NCBI GenBank assembly: GCA_964577665.1
Contig: CAZOBD010000005.1
Coordinates: forward strand, 1 to 64,000
Direction: 5' to 3'
DNA length: 64,000 nt
Origin: CAYVTD01 sp964577665
GTDB taxonomy: Bacteria > Bacteroidota > Ignavibacteria > Kapaibacteriales > UBA2268
A model generated the notes under the pieces. That model was given only the letters and a program-made list of their open reading frames with translations, was not told the origin of the DNA and did no database searches. Shown here piece after piece: positions 53,981 through 62,642 of the stretch. A program made the position numbers and the translations under genes. Within the stretch, counting starts at the first letter, position 1; the number at the start of each line of letters is the position of its first letter.

Positions 53981-54170
53981 TCGTTGTAGGCAAGATGACT
54001 TTTGAAATATAATGATTTTTTTTACAATTATTTTTTGTTCATATTATATACGTAGAACTACGTAATTTTTCATCAAAATTGAGTATTTTATCAAGTTTTC
54101 TTAAGAATTTCATATTTTTAATCTTTTGTTAAGATATTTGATGAAAATGAATAAATGAAGAAAAAATAAT

Positions 54171-54178
54171 TATATTTG
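54171..54178 (+). promoter_or_regulatory. TAnnTTTG box upstream of the cas operon region
   Basis: TATATTTG followed by CG, the first such box upstream in the direction of TM2-cas3. It lies about 480 bp before TM2 with a pseudogene in between; a clear -33 element is missing. Confidence 0.45.
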
Positions 54179-54323
54179 CGACAGATACTGACGTATTGCT
54201 GTATAAATTGATGAGTGAAGAAAATTGGTTGTTAATAGAGAAGATTTATTATAAGAAGTTTTTTAAAATTATATAAGATTGTTAATAAGCTGAATTATTA
54301 TTAATTTTTACAGGTGATGTGTT

Positions 54324-54632
54324 ATGAAATATTTCTTTTCATATTACTGTCAACGATTATTTTCACATCTTGCTGTCTCCCAAAATACAGCATTGAAGGC
54401 AATTGTAAGCCTAAAAAGAGGAGTTTATCAGTTCAATGACTGCTCTCTATGTTAAACAAGATTTCGATATCAAGGCGGCGGATGCATCTGTAGGTTTTAT
54501 CTTAATATATACTAAGTAAAAGGAGATACCGAAGTATTCACGGAAGTAGCAAATGAAGACAGTCTTATCTCTGAACTCTGCGATTTGACACGAAATGAAA
54601 TTAAAATAGCAGAAAGAAAAGAATTCCAATAA
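54324..54632 (+). pseudogene. Frameshifted small lipoprotein gene
   Basis: After an ATG at 54324 the frame shifts: the +1 frame reads IFLFILLSTIIFTSCCLPKY, a lipoprotein signal with lipobox FTSC. Coding-like segments in other frames follow (YVKQDFDIKAADASVGFILI, then GDTEVFTEVANEDSLISELC to a stop at 54630). At least two frameshifts are needed to join them. It ends 19 bp before TM2 in the same direction. Family unknown. Confidence 0.6.
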
Positions 54633-54650
54633 AATAATTGCGGAGAAGAT

Positions 54651-54959
54651 ATGAAAGAAAAAAATTATACTTACGCTTTATTATTGTCAATTTTCTTAGG
54701 CATGTTCGGCGCCGACAGGTTCTATCTCGGTCAGCCTGTTCTCGGCGTGCTGAAGTTTATTACTTTCGCCGGTTTAGGATTCTGGTGGTTCATTGATATT
54801 TTTCTGCATATCGGGAAAATAATGCATGAAAAACAAGAGCAGGATGCAGAATTGCGGAAACAGCAGGAGCTAATTCAGGCTAAAGCTAAGGTTGATAATT
54901 ATTCCGACGCACTTTCTAAGGAGATTGAAGAAGCATATAAGAAGAGGAGAATAGAATAA
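54651..54959 (+). CDS. TM2-domain membrane protein upstream of cas3
   Basis: Protein of 102 residues. Two transmembrane helices form a TM2 domain with the signature FLGMFGADRFYLGQ, followed by GLGFWWFIDIF. About 45 residues of charged coiled coil (EKQEQDAELRKQQELIQAKA) extend into the cytoplasm. GCGGAGAAGAT before the ATG is a reasonable ribosome site. The stop is only four bases before the cas3 start, so the two are probably in one transcript. TM2 proteins have no established CRISPR function; linkage may be incidental or may indicate a membrane-associated accessory. Confidence 0.88.
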   Translation: MKEKNYTYALLLSIFLGMFGADRFYLGQPVLGVLKFITFAGLGFWWFIDIFLHIGKIMHEKQEQDAELRKQQELIQAKAKVDNYSDALSKEIEEAYKKRRIE

Positions 54960-54963
54960 AGCT

Positions 54964-57651
54964 ATGAATTATTATAATTTTTGGGGCAAAAGTGCAAATG
55001 ATAAAGAACCATATCCTCTATATGCTCACATTATAGATGTTGCGTCTGTTGCCGAATTATTATTAAGAAACTCCATAAAAAAATTTTTCACTAGTTTTTT
55101 CTCCCCTAAATTGGAGGAAGAAAAGATAATAAATAACATCTGTTTTTTAGCAGGATTGCATGATATTGGAAAAGCAACTCCCCAATTTCAATCAAAAAAC
55201 ACATCGCATAAAATCTTGTTGGAAAAACTTGGGATGGATTTTACCAATACACCTGAATATAAAAGCCACGCTTTGGACAGCGCCCTGATTTTATCTGCTT
55301 GGGATAAGCACAAAAATAAAATAGAAACGATAATGACTGAGATCTCAAAGTATCTGGCAATGCATCATGGTACAATTTTTAAAAAAAATAGTTTAAGAAA
55401 AAACATAAAAAAGATTGGCGGCAAGCAGTGGCAGGAACAGCAATTCGGATTAATAGATGAATTGCAAAAAACATATCAGGCAGAGAGCATAATAGATTTA
55501 GAGGTTATGGAACCAGCTTTTTATCTTATATTTACAGGATTGGTTACTTACTGTGACTGGATAGCCTCAATAGATAAATACTTTTATTGTTCGCAGCCAA
55601 GTTCAGATTTTGAAAAGTATAGATATGATTCTCTTGAAAAAGCTAAGATTGCTTTAAAAGAAACCGGCTTATCACATACTTCTTCTCTTGTATCACTTGA
55701 ATTCACAGAATATTTCAAAAATATAAATATCAAAAAACCTCGTAATCTTCAGCAGGAAATCATTGATTTGGCATTAGGAGAAAAGCCTTCTTTGACGATA
55801 ATTGAAGCTCCTACGGGAGAAGGTAAAACCGAAGCAGCTTTTTATCTTGCAGCCCGGCAACAATCGATACAAAGCAACAGAGGAATTTACGTGGCAATGC
55901 CGACAATGGCTACAAGCAATGCTATTTATGGCAGATTGTTGAGCTTTTTGAAGGAAGCACACAATGCGGAAAAAGGTTCTGCCAATATCATGCTTGTTCA
56001 CAGTCACAGTTTCTTAAATGACACAATGAATAAACTGATAGAGAATTACAGAAATAGAGAAAAAGACAATGATGATAATATATCTGCTCAAGCGCCAGAA
56101 TGGTTCCTGCCCTCCAAAAGAAGTTTGCTTGCTCCTTACGGTGCCGGAACGGTTGACCAGACCTTCCTGAGCGTGCTGAACGTAAAACATTTTTTCTTAA
56201 GACTTTTTGGATTGGCAGGAAAGACTGTGATTTTCGATGAGGTGCACGCTTACGATACATATATGGCGGAAATTCACATCCAACTGCTGAAATGGCTTAA
56301 GGCAATGAATTCAAATGTGATTATTCTTTCTGCAACTTTGCCGGCAAATATCAAAAAGAGGTTTCTGCAGGCATGGGACTGCGAAAGCAATAATCCCGGT
56401 GAAATATATCCTTTAGTCTCTCATGCTGCCGGAAACAATCTAATCGAACACACTTTCCAGACCAGGGAGATAAAAGATTGTCAAAAGGACATGAAAGGAA
56501 ATTATATTAAAAGTATAAATATAAATATATTAAAACGAAACAGCCGTGATGATGAAATAATATTGAAATTAACTGAAGAAGCACAAAAGGGCTGTGATAC
56601 TGCGTACATAGTAAATACCGTAGGCAGATGTCAATGTATTTATGAGGAGATAGAAAAATCACAGAAGAAAAACGGTGGTAATTATGAACTTCATATCTTT
56701 CACTCTCGATATACATTCGGAGACAGGAAACGCATTGAAGAGAATGTTCTGAAGCGATTTGGGAAAGATAAAAATGGTAAGACATCCGGAGCGATTATCA
56801 TTGCCACACAAGTGATAGAACAGAGTCTCGACTTGGATTTCGATGTAATGTTCACAGATTTAGCTCCCATCGACCTCCTGATACAGCGGGCGGGCAGGCT
56901 TTGGCGGCATGACAACGCAGAGCGCCCCAAAGACTGCACAAATCCAGTCCTGCATATAGTCATGCCGGAAGAAGACGAAAATGGCCTTCCGAAAACAAAA
57001 AAACTAAGTTCAATTTATGAGGAAATTATTATTTACCGGACATATCTTCTTCTAAAAGACTGTGAAAAGTGGTGCTTTCCGGAGGATTATAGGAAGCTTG
57101 TGGAGGGTGTGTATGATTTTGAGAGGGAGATAGAGGGGTTGAGCGATGAACAATACGACATCTTTGAAGAAAAACTAAATGACTTCATAAACGGAACAAG
57201 AAAATCAAAATTCATAGCTGAAGAAAATATAATTTATCTGCCTGAATATTTGGATGAAATGTTCGAAGATGAAGATAAACAGATGCCTGAAGACAACTAT
57301 AAACATCCATATTATAAAATTAAGACCAGACTTGGCGAACCGAGTATAACTATGATTCTAATCTTTAAAACTGGTAATGAGAGATTCATTAGGGTAAAAA
57401 CAGAACTGATTAATATTAAGAATGCCGGTTTACATGATTTTGTTTTCAGCTCGGTAAGTGTTCCTTTATCTTTCCTTGACTGTAACATTCAAGAAATCTC
57501 ACCTGAATATTGGAAAGAATACCAAGAGAGTAATAAATTTTTAAAAAAGTATGCTGCTTTGGAACTCCTATCAAACAATAATAAAGAATTTAAGTTTCAA
57601 TATAATGAAATAACAGGTTTTGTCAATAATAGAAAGGACACTAATGATTAG
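54964..57651 (+). CDS. cas3: Cas3 HD nuclease-helicase (type I-E)
   Basis: Effector nuclease of 895 residues that unwinds and degrades DNA after Cascade binds its target. The HD nuclease domain holds AHIIDVA and LHDIGKATPQF (His66-Asp67). The superfamily 2 helicase has Walker A EAPTGEGKTEA (Lys288), DEVH (425-428), SATLP and the later QSLDLDFD and QRAGRLWRHD motifs. The Cas3 C-terminal domain follows (YDFEREIEGL and KKYAALELL near the end). All catalytic motifs are intact. The stop overlaps the cas8e start by eight bases. Confidence 0.97.
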   Translation: MNYYNFWGKSANDKEPYPLYAHIIDVASVAELLLRNSIKKFFTSFFSPKLEEEKIINNICFLAGLHDIGKATPQFQSKNTSHKILLEKLGMDFTNTPEYKSHALDSALILSAWDKHKNKIETIMTEISKYLAMHHGTIFKKNSLRKNIKKIGGKQWQEQQFGLIDELQKTYQAESIIDLEVMEPAFYLIFTGLVTYCDWIASIDKYFYCSQPSSDFEKYRYDSLEKAKIALKETGLSHTSSLVSLEFTEYFKNINIKKPRNLQQEIIDLALGEKPSLTIIEAPTGEGKTEAAFYLAARQQSIQSNRGIYVAMPTMATSNAIYGRLLSFLKEAHNAEKGSANIMLVHSHSFLNDTMNKLIENYRNREKDNDDNISAQAPEWFLPSKRSLLAPYGAGTVDQTFLSVLNVKHFFLRLFGLAGKTVIFDEVHAYDTYMAEIHIQLLKWLKAMNSNVIILSATLPANIKKRFLQAWDCESNNPGEIYPLVSHAAGNNLIEHTFQTREIKDCQKDMKGNYIKSININILKRNSRDDEIILKLTEEAQKGCDTAYIVNTVGRCQCIYEEIEKSQKKNGGNYELHIFHSRYTFGDRKRIEENVLKRFGKDKNGKTSGAIIIATQVIEQSLDLDFDVMFTDLAPIDLLIQRAGRLWRHDNAERPKDCTNPVLHIVMPEEDENGLPKTKKLSSIYEEIIIYRTYLLLKDCEKWCFPEDYRKLVEGVYDFEREIEGLSDEQYDIFEEKLNDFINGTRKSKFIAEENIIYLPEYLDEMFEDEDKQMPEDNYKHPYYKIKTRLGEPSITMILIFKTGNERFIRVKTELINIKNAGLHDFVFSSVSVPLSFLDCNIQEISPEYWKEYQESNKFLKKYAALELLSNNNKEFKFQYNEITGFVNNRKDTND

Positions 57652-59284
57652 TTTTAATCTTTTAACAGAAAAATGGATTCCGTGTATAACTGATAAACAT
57701 GAAAAGGAATATTTCTCTTTGTATGGCTTTTTTGATAATTCTCATAAAATCAAAGAACTTGCCTTGGAGAATCCTCTTGAGGAAATTTCACTATTAAGAT
57801 TCTTACAAGTATTTATTTACAGAGCTTATAAAGTTGAAAAAGGAAAGAAAAATTGGAATGAACTGTGGGAAAAAGGTTTTTTCCCGCAAGAACCATTAAT
57901 AAATTATATTTCAGAAAATAATTTACACTCCAGATTTGATATTTTCGATAAAGAACGACCATTTTATCAGGCAAAAAGCTATTTTGAGAATCTCAAGAGT
58001 AAAGACTTTCAGCAAATAATAAAAAACCAATCTCCAGCAACAATAATAACCGATAAATCTTCGGGAAATAACGCTGCTCTTTTAGAGCATTCTATGGATG
58101 AAAATGTTTTTACTTTCTCAAAAAAATCATTGCCAATATATTTAATAACTGCCCAAGCATATTCTTTTGGAGGAGGGGGAGGAAAAAATAAGCGTTCACA
58201 TTTAGCTGGTAAAATTCAATTCTGGTTAGTAGAAGATAATATTTTCAAAAGTTTGATGATGAATACAATTTACACTTCGAAGATATTCGGTGATTATGAT
58301 AATGACGGAAATGTTCCATGCTGGGAATTGAAATATGACACAAAACCATCTCAAGAGTGCTTTCCTGCCGGTTTATATGATTATTTAACGTGGCAGTCAA
58401 GACTACTCTATATCAAAACACCTGATGAAATTGAAAAAGATAGTTTAGATGGTAAAATATTGAAATTTTCTAAATATAATGAACATTTTAAAATACTTAG
58501 ATCTCAAGGAAAATATATTAGAGCTGAAGAGGATCAAATATTCAGAGATCCTATTGCTTGTTTAGTAAACAATAAAAAAGGTAAATTGTATGAATTAGGT
58601 TTCAATTCTGAAAAAATGGTATGGAGAGATTTGAATTTAATACTCAATATTGAAAATAATGCCGATAAACCTCCAAGGAATTTTTCGTTTATAAAAAATA
58701 ATTACTTCAAAGAAAAATATAAAGTGAAAGCCTATGGTAACTTTAATGAACAAGCAGGCGCTATTTATCAAGCAGAAGAACAAGAGTTTTGGTTCTACCC
58801 GGCTTTTTTAGAGAATGAAAAATATTACTCAGTTCTTAATGATTTGCTTAAAATTGCAAATAATAAGGCTTTATCTTTAAAAAAATCAATTGAGATCCTT
58901 ATTGTACTAATAGTTGAAGAAGCGAAAATTGAGACTGAAAACGTTTTAGATAAAAGTGTGAAATCAGCCATGAAAGTGTTGGAAAAGCTAATATCAAAGA
59001 TTATTAATTTAAAATCTGCAGTTTCTTCCACAAAAATTGAGCAGAACTACTGGGAAAAGTTAGAGATTCCTTTTTATCAATGCCTGGAGAAAATTTCCCG
59101 GAAAGATGATGATGATTTTGAAGACATTATAAATGAATGGGAAAAAACTCTTAACCGAGCCGCAAAAAAGGCTTTTGAAGCTTATGCCGAAAATATGAGC
59201 CACAATGCTAAAACTTTAAAAGCGCTGTCGCTTGCAACAAATTATCTCGGAATAAATTTACATAAAAAGGAGAAAAAGCAATGA
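57644..59284 (+). CDS. cas8e: Cas8e (Cse1/CasA), Cascade large subunit
   Basis: Large subunit of type I-E Cascade, 546 residues from the ATG at 57644 (MISFNLLTEKWIPC is the conserved N terminus; the frame also opens upstream inside cas3). It recognises the PAM and recruits Cas3. YSFGGGGGKNKRSHLAGK in the middle and WFYPAF are family-like. The C terminus is the expected four-helix bundle. Codon use is more AT-rich than in the flanking cas11 and cas5 genes, not unusual for this fast-evolving subunit. Overlaps cas11 by ATGA. Confidence 0.93.
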   Translation: MISFNLLTEKWIPCITDKHEKEYFSLYGFFDNSHKIKELALENPLEEISLLRFLQVFIYRAYKVEKGKKNWNELWEKGFFPQEPLINYISENNLHSRFDIFDKERPFYQAKSYFENLKSKDFQQIIKNQSPATIITDKSSGNNAALLEHSMDENVFTFSKKSLPIYLITAQAYSFGGGGGKNKRSHLAGKIQFWLVEDNIFKSLMMNTIYTSKIFGDYDNDGNVPCWELKYDTKPSQECFPAGLYDYLTWQSRLLYIKTPDEIEKDSLDGKILKFSKYNEHFKILRSQGKYIRAEEDQIFRDPIACLVNNKKGKLYELGFNSEKMVWRDLNLILNIENNADKPPRNFSFIKNNYFKEKYKVKAYGNFNEQAGAIYQAEEQEFWFYPAFLENEKYYSVLNDLLKIANNKALSLKKSIEILIVLIVEEAKIETENVLDKSVKSAMKVLEKLISKIINLKSAVSSTKIEQNYWEKLEIPFYQCLEKISRKDDDDFEDIINEWEKTLNRAAKKAFEAYAENMSHNAKTLKALSLATNYLGINLHKKEKKQ

Positions 59285-59814
59285 ATGATGAAAAGAAAAG
59301 TAAAAACAGTTTTTTTGTCGATATGCTTCTGAAGCTTGATTCAGAGGATAAAAAGGGCGCTTTGGCTGAAATAAGGCGCGCTTCGTCCAATCCCGACGAG
59401 GACTTCCTGATGCTGAGGGTTATCGGCAGCTATCTGCCAAAAAATTTAGAAGCTTATGAGCTGAATGACTACAAGCGTTTGGCATGCCTGTTTGCAACTC
59501 ATAAGATGCACACCGAAAAGGAAAACTTTAACTTTGGAGACACATGCCGGCTGATTCATCAAATATTGGATGCCGGCAAAGACAGCTTTGAATCCCGCTT
59601 TGCAGCTTTGCTCAATGCTCATTCGGAAGATCTGTATCATTTGCTTCTGCCTGTTGTAAGATACGCTAAAGATAAGGATGTCAGCATCAATTATGATACT
59701 CTATTTAACGATATGAGAGGATGGGGGCGTCCTGACAAATATGTCCAAAAAAAATGGGCAAAAACCTTTTGGACTTTCCAAAAAGAAGAAGATTCTCAAG
59801 ATGAAAATAATTAA
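59281..59814 (+). CDS. cse2: Cas11 small subunit (Cse2/CasB)
   Basis: Small helical Cascade subunit of 177 residues; two copies line the belly of the complex and stabilise the R-loop. Features: KKGALAEIRRA, YKRLACLFATHKMHT and NFGDTCRLIHQILD, with the ending typical of Cse2 (YDTLFNDMRGW and VQKKWAKTFW). It lies between cas8e and cas7e as in canonical type I-E operons. Confidence 0.93.
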   Translation: MNDEKKSKNSFFVDMLLKLDSEDKKGALAEIRRASSNPDEDFLMLRVIGSYLPKNLEAYELNDYKRLACLFATHKMHTEKENFNFGDTCRLIHQILDAGKDSFESRFAALLNAHSEDLYHLLLPVVRYAKDKDVSINYDTLFNDMRGWGRPDKYVQKKWAKTFWTFQKEEDSQDENN

Positions 59815-59849
59815 TTGTTTTGTTTAAAAATTATATAAGGAATATAAAA

Positions 59850-61019
59850 ATGAAAATCGAAATCCATACTCTACAGAGTTTTCCTCCGTCAAACCTTAAC
59901 CGCGACGACAGCGGAATGCCTAAAGACTGCGAATTCGGCGGCTACCGACGGGCAAGAATTTCTTCACAGTGCCTGAAGAGAAGCATTCGCTTTTCAGACA
60001 GCTTTTCTAAAAGAATGGATAATAATATCGGAGTCAGAACGAAAAATGCTTTAAAAAAATTGATAGAACAGATTACTAAATTTGACATTGATGAAGAAAA
60101 TGCTGATATGATTGCCCGCAGTGTTTTAGAAAGCGCTATTGGCAACATTGATGATAAAGATAAAACTTCAACTCTTTTTTATACTGACGATACCGAATTA
60201 GGTAATCTTGCTAAAGTAGTCAGTTCTCATTTTGATAAAATTATTGAATTTCATAATTCGATAGAAAATGAGACTGTTAAAAAGAAAAAAGACAGCTTAA
60301 GGAAGGAGTTAGACGGCTATATTAAAAAAATAACTAAGGAATTCTTTGATACCTATGCAAACAAAATAGACTCCGTGGATATAGCGCTTTTCGGAAGAAT
60401 GCTTGCACATACTCCTACAATGAACATTCATGCTTCCTGCCAGGTGGCTCATGCAATTTCGACAAACAAAATTTCTATGGATTTCGACTATTTCACTGCC
60501 GTTGACGACCTTAATCCGGGCGGGGAAACAGGAGCAGGCATGATAGGCAGTACTGCATTTAACAGCGCATGCTATTACCGTTATTCAGTGATTGATTTCG
60601 AGCAGCTTATGTCGAATCTTGGCAATAAAAAAGAGCTTGCAGTGCAAGGTATTCTCGGTTTCTTGGAAGGCAGCGTTTTTGCAGTGCCCTCAGGAAAAAT
60701 AAATGCTTTTGCGCATGACACCCAGCCGGAATTCATTATGATTGTTGCACGCAAGGATGATGCCCCGGCTAATCTTGCCAATGCTTTTGAAAAGCCTGTT
60801 TACCCCGATAAAGATAACAGCTTAATGCAAAACTCCGTCGCTGCCATTGATGAACATTGGAACTCTTTAAGTGAGATGTACGGATTTGATGAGAATAATA
60901 GAGTATTTGTTTGTACAAAACATAAAGACAATTTAAGTAAACTTAAAGACACTGGAAGTTTTAAAGATATATTAGAAAAAATAGAAGAATATATAAATGC
61001 CAATATGAAGGAGGCATAA
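59850..61019 (+). CDS. cas7e: Cas7e (Cse4/CasC) backbone subunit
   Basis: Cascade backbone RAMP protein of 389 residues from ATG 59850 (MKIEIHTLQSFPPSNLNRDD). An upstream frame start at 59820 is less likely, since AGGAAT precedes 59850 as a ribosome site. Six copies wrap the crRNA. Conserved parts: RARISSQCLKRSIR, VDIALFGRMLAHTP, INIHA-like MNIHASCQVAHAIS, and GGETGAGMIGSTAFNSACYYRY. Intact. Confidence 0.96.
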   Translation: MKIEIHTLQSFPPSNLNRDDSGMPKDCEFGGYRRARISSQCLKRSIRFSDSFSKRMDNNIGVRTKNALKKLIEQITKFDIDEENADMIARSVLESAIGNIDDKDKTSTLFYTDDTELGNLAKVVSSHFDKIIEFHNSIENETVKKKKDSLRKELDGYIKKITKEFFDTYANKIDSVDIALFGRMLAHTPTMNIHASCQVAHAISTNKISMDFDYFTAVDDLNPGGETGAGMIGSTAFNSACYYRYSVIDFEQLMSNLGNKKELAVQGILGFLEGSVFAVPSGKINAFAHDTQPEFIMIVARKDDAPANLANAFEKPVYPDKDNSLMQNSVAAIDEHWNSLSEMYGFDENNRVFVCTKHKDNLSKLKDTGSFKDILEKIEEYINANMKEA

Positions 61020-61020
61020 T

Positions 61021-61770
61021 ATGTTTACACTATTGCTTAGGCTGAAAGCTCCCCTGCAGTCGTGGGGAGACCACAGCCGTTTTATTGACCGCGATACCGG
61101 AAGAGAACCCACTAAAAGCGGTGTAATCGGACTTGTATGCGCATCTGTGGGAATTCCCCGCGACGGAGATTTGTCTGCGCTGTCTAAACTTAAATTCGGA
61201 ATACGTGTGAATAAAGAAGGCAGAATCAGAACGGATTTTCACACAGCAGGTAAGGGAGGTTTTATGCGTGCAAGCGGTTCAAAAGAAGAAACGAACCTTA
61301 TCGTAACTCACCGCCATTTCCTCTCCGATGCAGACTTCCTTGCCGGATTGGAAGCTGAGGATGATAGTCTGCTGAAAAAAATAGAATATGCACTCCGGCA
61401 TCCAAAATGGGACTTGTATCTCGGACGGAAATCATTTGTACCATCCCTGCCCGTTTTCATTAAGGATGGATTAGTGCAAAAGCCGCTTATCGAAGCTTTG
61501 ACAAACTATCCACTTACATTTGAAAAGACATTCTTGTGGAATGAAGATTATGATAAAGATAATAAGACAATGAAACTTCGATTCGCAGTGGAAGGTGAAA
61601 TTGATGATAAAGATATTAAGGTCGTAATGTCCAGACGTATAAACGATCAGCCAATAAGCTTTGCCGCTCGGAATTTTTTGCCGAGGACGGTCAGCATTTT
61701 TTATAAGGATGTTCCTGTCAGCGGTATGCCTGCTGTAAAAGAAAAGGAGGCAGACGATGTACATAAGTAA
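61021..61770 (+). CDS. cas5e: Cas5e (CasD)
   Basis: Cas5 RAMP protein of 249 residues that caps the 5' handle of the crRNA. N terminus LLLRLKAPLQSWGDHSRFID then REPTKSGVIGLVCASVGIPR is diagnostic; YLGRKSFVPSLPVF is in the middle. The gene starts one base after the cas7e stop and overlaps cas6e by 14 bases. Confidence 0.96.
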   Translation: MFTLLLRLKAPLQSWGDHSRFIDRDTGREPTKSGVIGLVCASVGIPRDGDLSALSKLKFGIRVNKEGRIRTDFHTAGKGGFMRASGSKEETNLIVTHRHFLSDADFLAGLEAEDDSLLKKIEYALRHPKWDLYLGRKSFVPSLPVFIKDGLVQKPLIEALTNYPLTFEKTFLWNEDYDKDNKTMKLRFAVEGEIDDKDIKVVMSRRINDQPISFAARNFLPRTVSIFYKDVPVSGMPAVKEKEADDVHK

Positions 61771-62401
61771 ACTTGTGCTGAATCCGATGAATTATTATGC
61801 AAGACAGAACTTCTCTTCTCCATATGAGATGCACAGGACTCTATGCAAAATGTTTGATGAAGTGAAAAGGCCCCATATACTTTTCAGGATTGAACATTTA
61901 AGCAGAAAAAGCACGGAAATGGCAGTCATTATGCAGTCCGGCGAGGTCCCCGACCATAAAAAAATCGAAGAGAACTATCTGCTTGATATTCTAATCAAAG
62001 AACTGCCTGATGACGAATTATTTGATGTGTTCTTTAAAAAAGGGATTTATCAATTTAGGCTTGCTGCCAATCCTGTCAAAAAGCAGGGAAACAGAAAAAT
62101 AGGCTTGTATAAAGAAGATGAACAAAAAAGGTGGATGGAAAGAAAAGCCCTGCAAGGCGGTTTTCAGCCTTCACTGCAAAATATTTTCTCATTTACAATT
62201 GGAAATAAGAAATATACTGAAAATAAGGAAAACAAAGAAAAAATACAGAAAAAGAAAAAGAATATCTATATTCTCGGAGTGCGATACGACGGAATATTAA
62301 AAATTTCCGAGCCTGAGACGTTTTTTAATACTTTTAAAAATGGGATTGGTTCCTCTAAGAGTTTCGGCTTTGGGCTTCTTTCTTTGAAAAAAATGGAATA
62401 A
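61757..62401 (+). CDS. cas6e: Cas6e (CasE) crRNA endonuclease
   Basis: CRISPR RNA-processing RNase of 214 residues. The candidate catalytic His26 lies in SPYEMHRTLCKMF and the glycine-rich loop is GIGSSKSFGFGLLSL near the C terminus. It should cut within the array repeats eight bases before each spacer, at the base of the CCCCGC/GCGGGG hairpin. A lysine-rich stretch (IQKKKKNIYIL) occurs around 170. Intact. Confidence 0.94.
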   Translation: MYISKLVLNPMNYYARQNFSSPYEMHRTLCKMFDEVKRPHILFRIEHLSRKSTEMAVIMQSGEVPDHKKIEENYLLDILIKELPDDELFDVFFKKGIYQFRLAANPVKKQGNRKIGLYKEDEQKRWMERKALQGGFQPSLQNIFSFTIGNKKYTENKENKEKIQKKKKNIYILGVRYDGILKISEPETFFNTFKNGIGSSKSFGFGLLSLKKME

Positions 62402-62464
62402 AAACTGGCATGATATTTTCTGTTCTTTGACAACCGAAGTACTATTCTTAATAAGGAGTTAACA

Positions 62465-62611
62465 ATGCCTACACTAAACTATCGCGAGCTCCCGAAAGTG
62501 AAAGACAGCCTTTCACATCTCTATCTGGAGTATGGAAAACTTGAGCAAACGAAGTACGGCATAGAATTTTCCAATAAGAAAGGTTCGCTGCCGATTCCTA
62601 TTGCTAACCTA
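62465..62611 (+). pseudogene. cas1: Cas1e, 5' fragment only (~49 codons)
   Basis: A good ribosome site (AAGGAG, 62453-62458) and ATG start Cas1e: MPTLNYRELPKVKDSLSHLY, then LEYGKLEQ...GSLPIPIANL. These match the N-terminal beta domain of type I-E Cas1 (PELPRV.DR.SFLY, then IPVA.L). Homology ends at about 62611, where the frame enters CRISPR sequence. The remaining ~250 residues with the integrase active site, plus cas2, are missing. The cause may be a deletion between cas1 and the array or an assembly error. Confidence 0.88.
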
Positions 62612-62642
62612 AGGATATATGGAATATCAAGAGACAGAGTAT

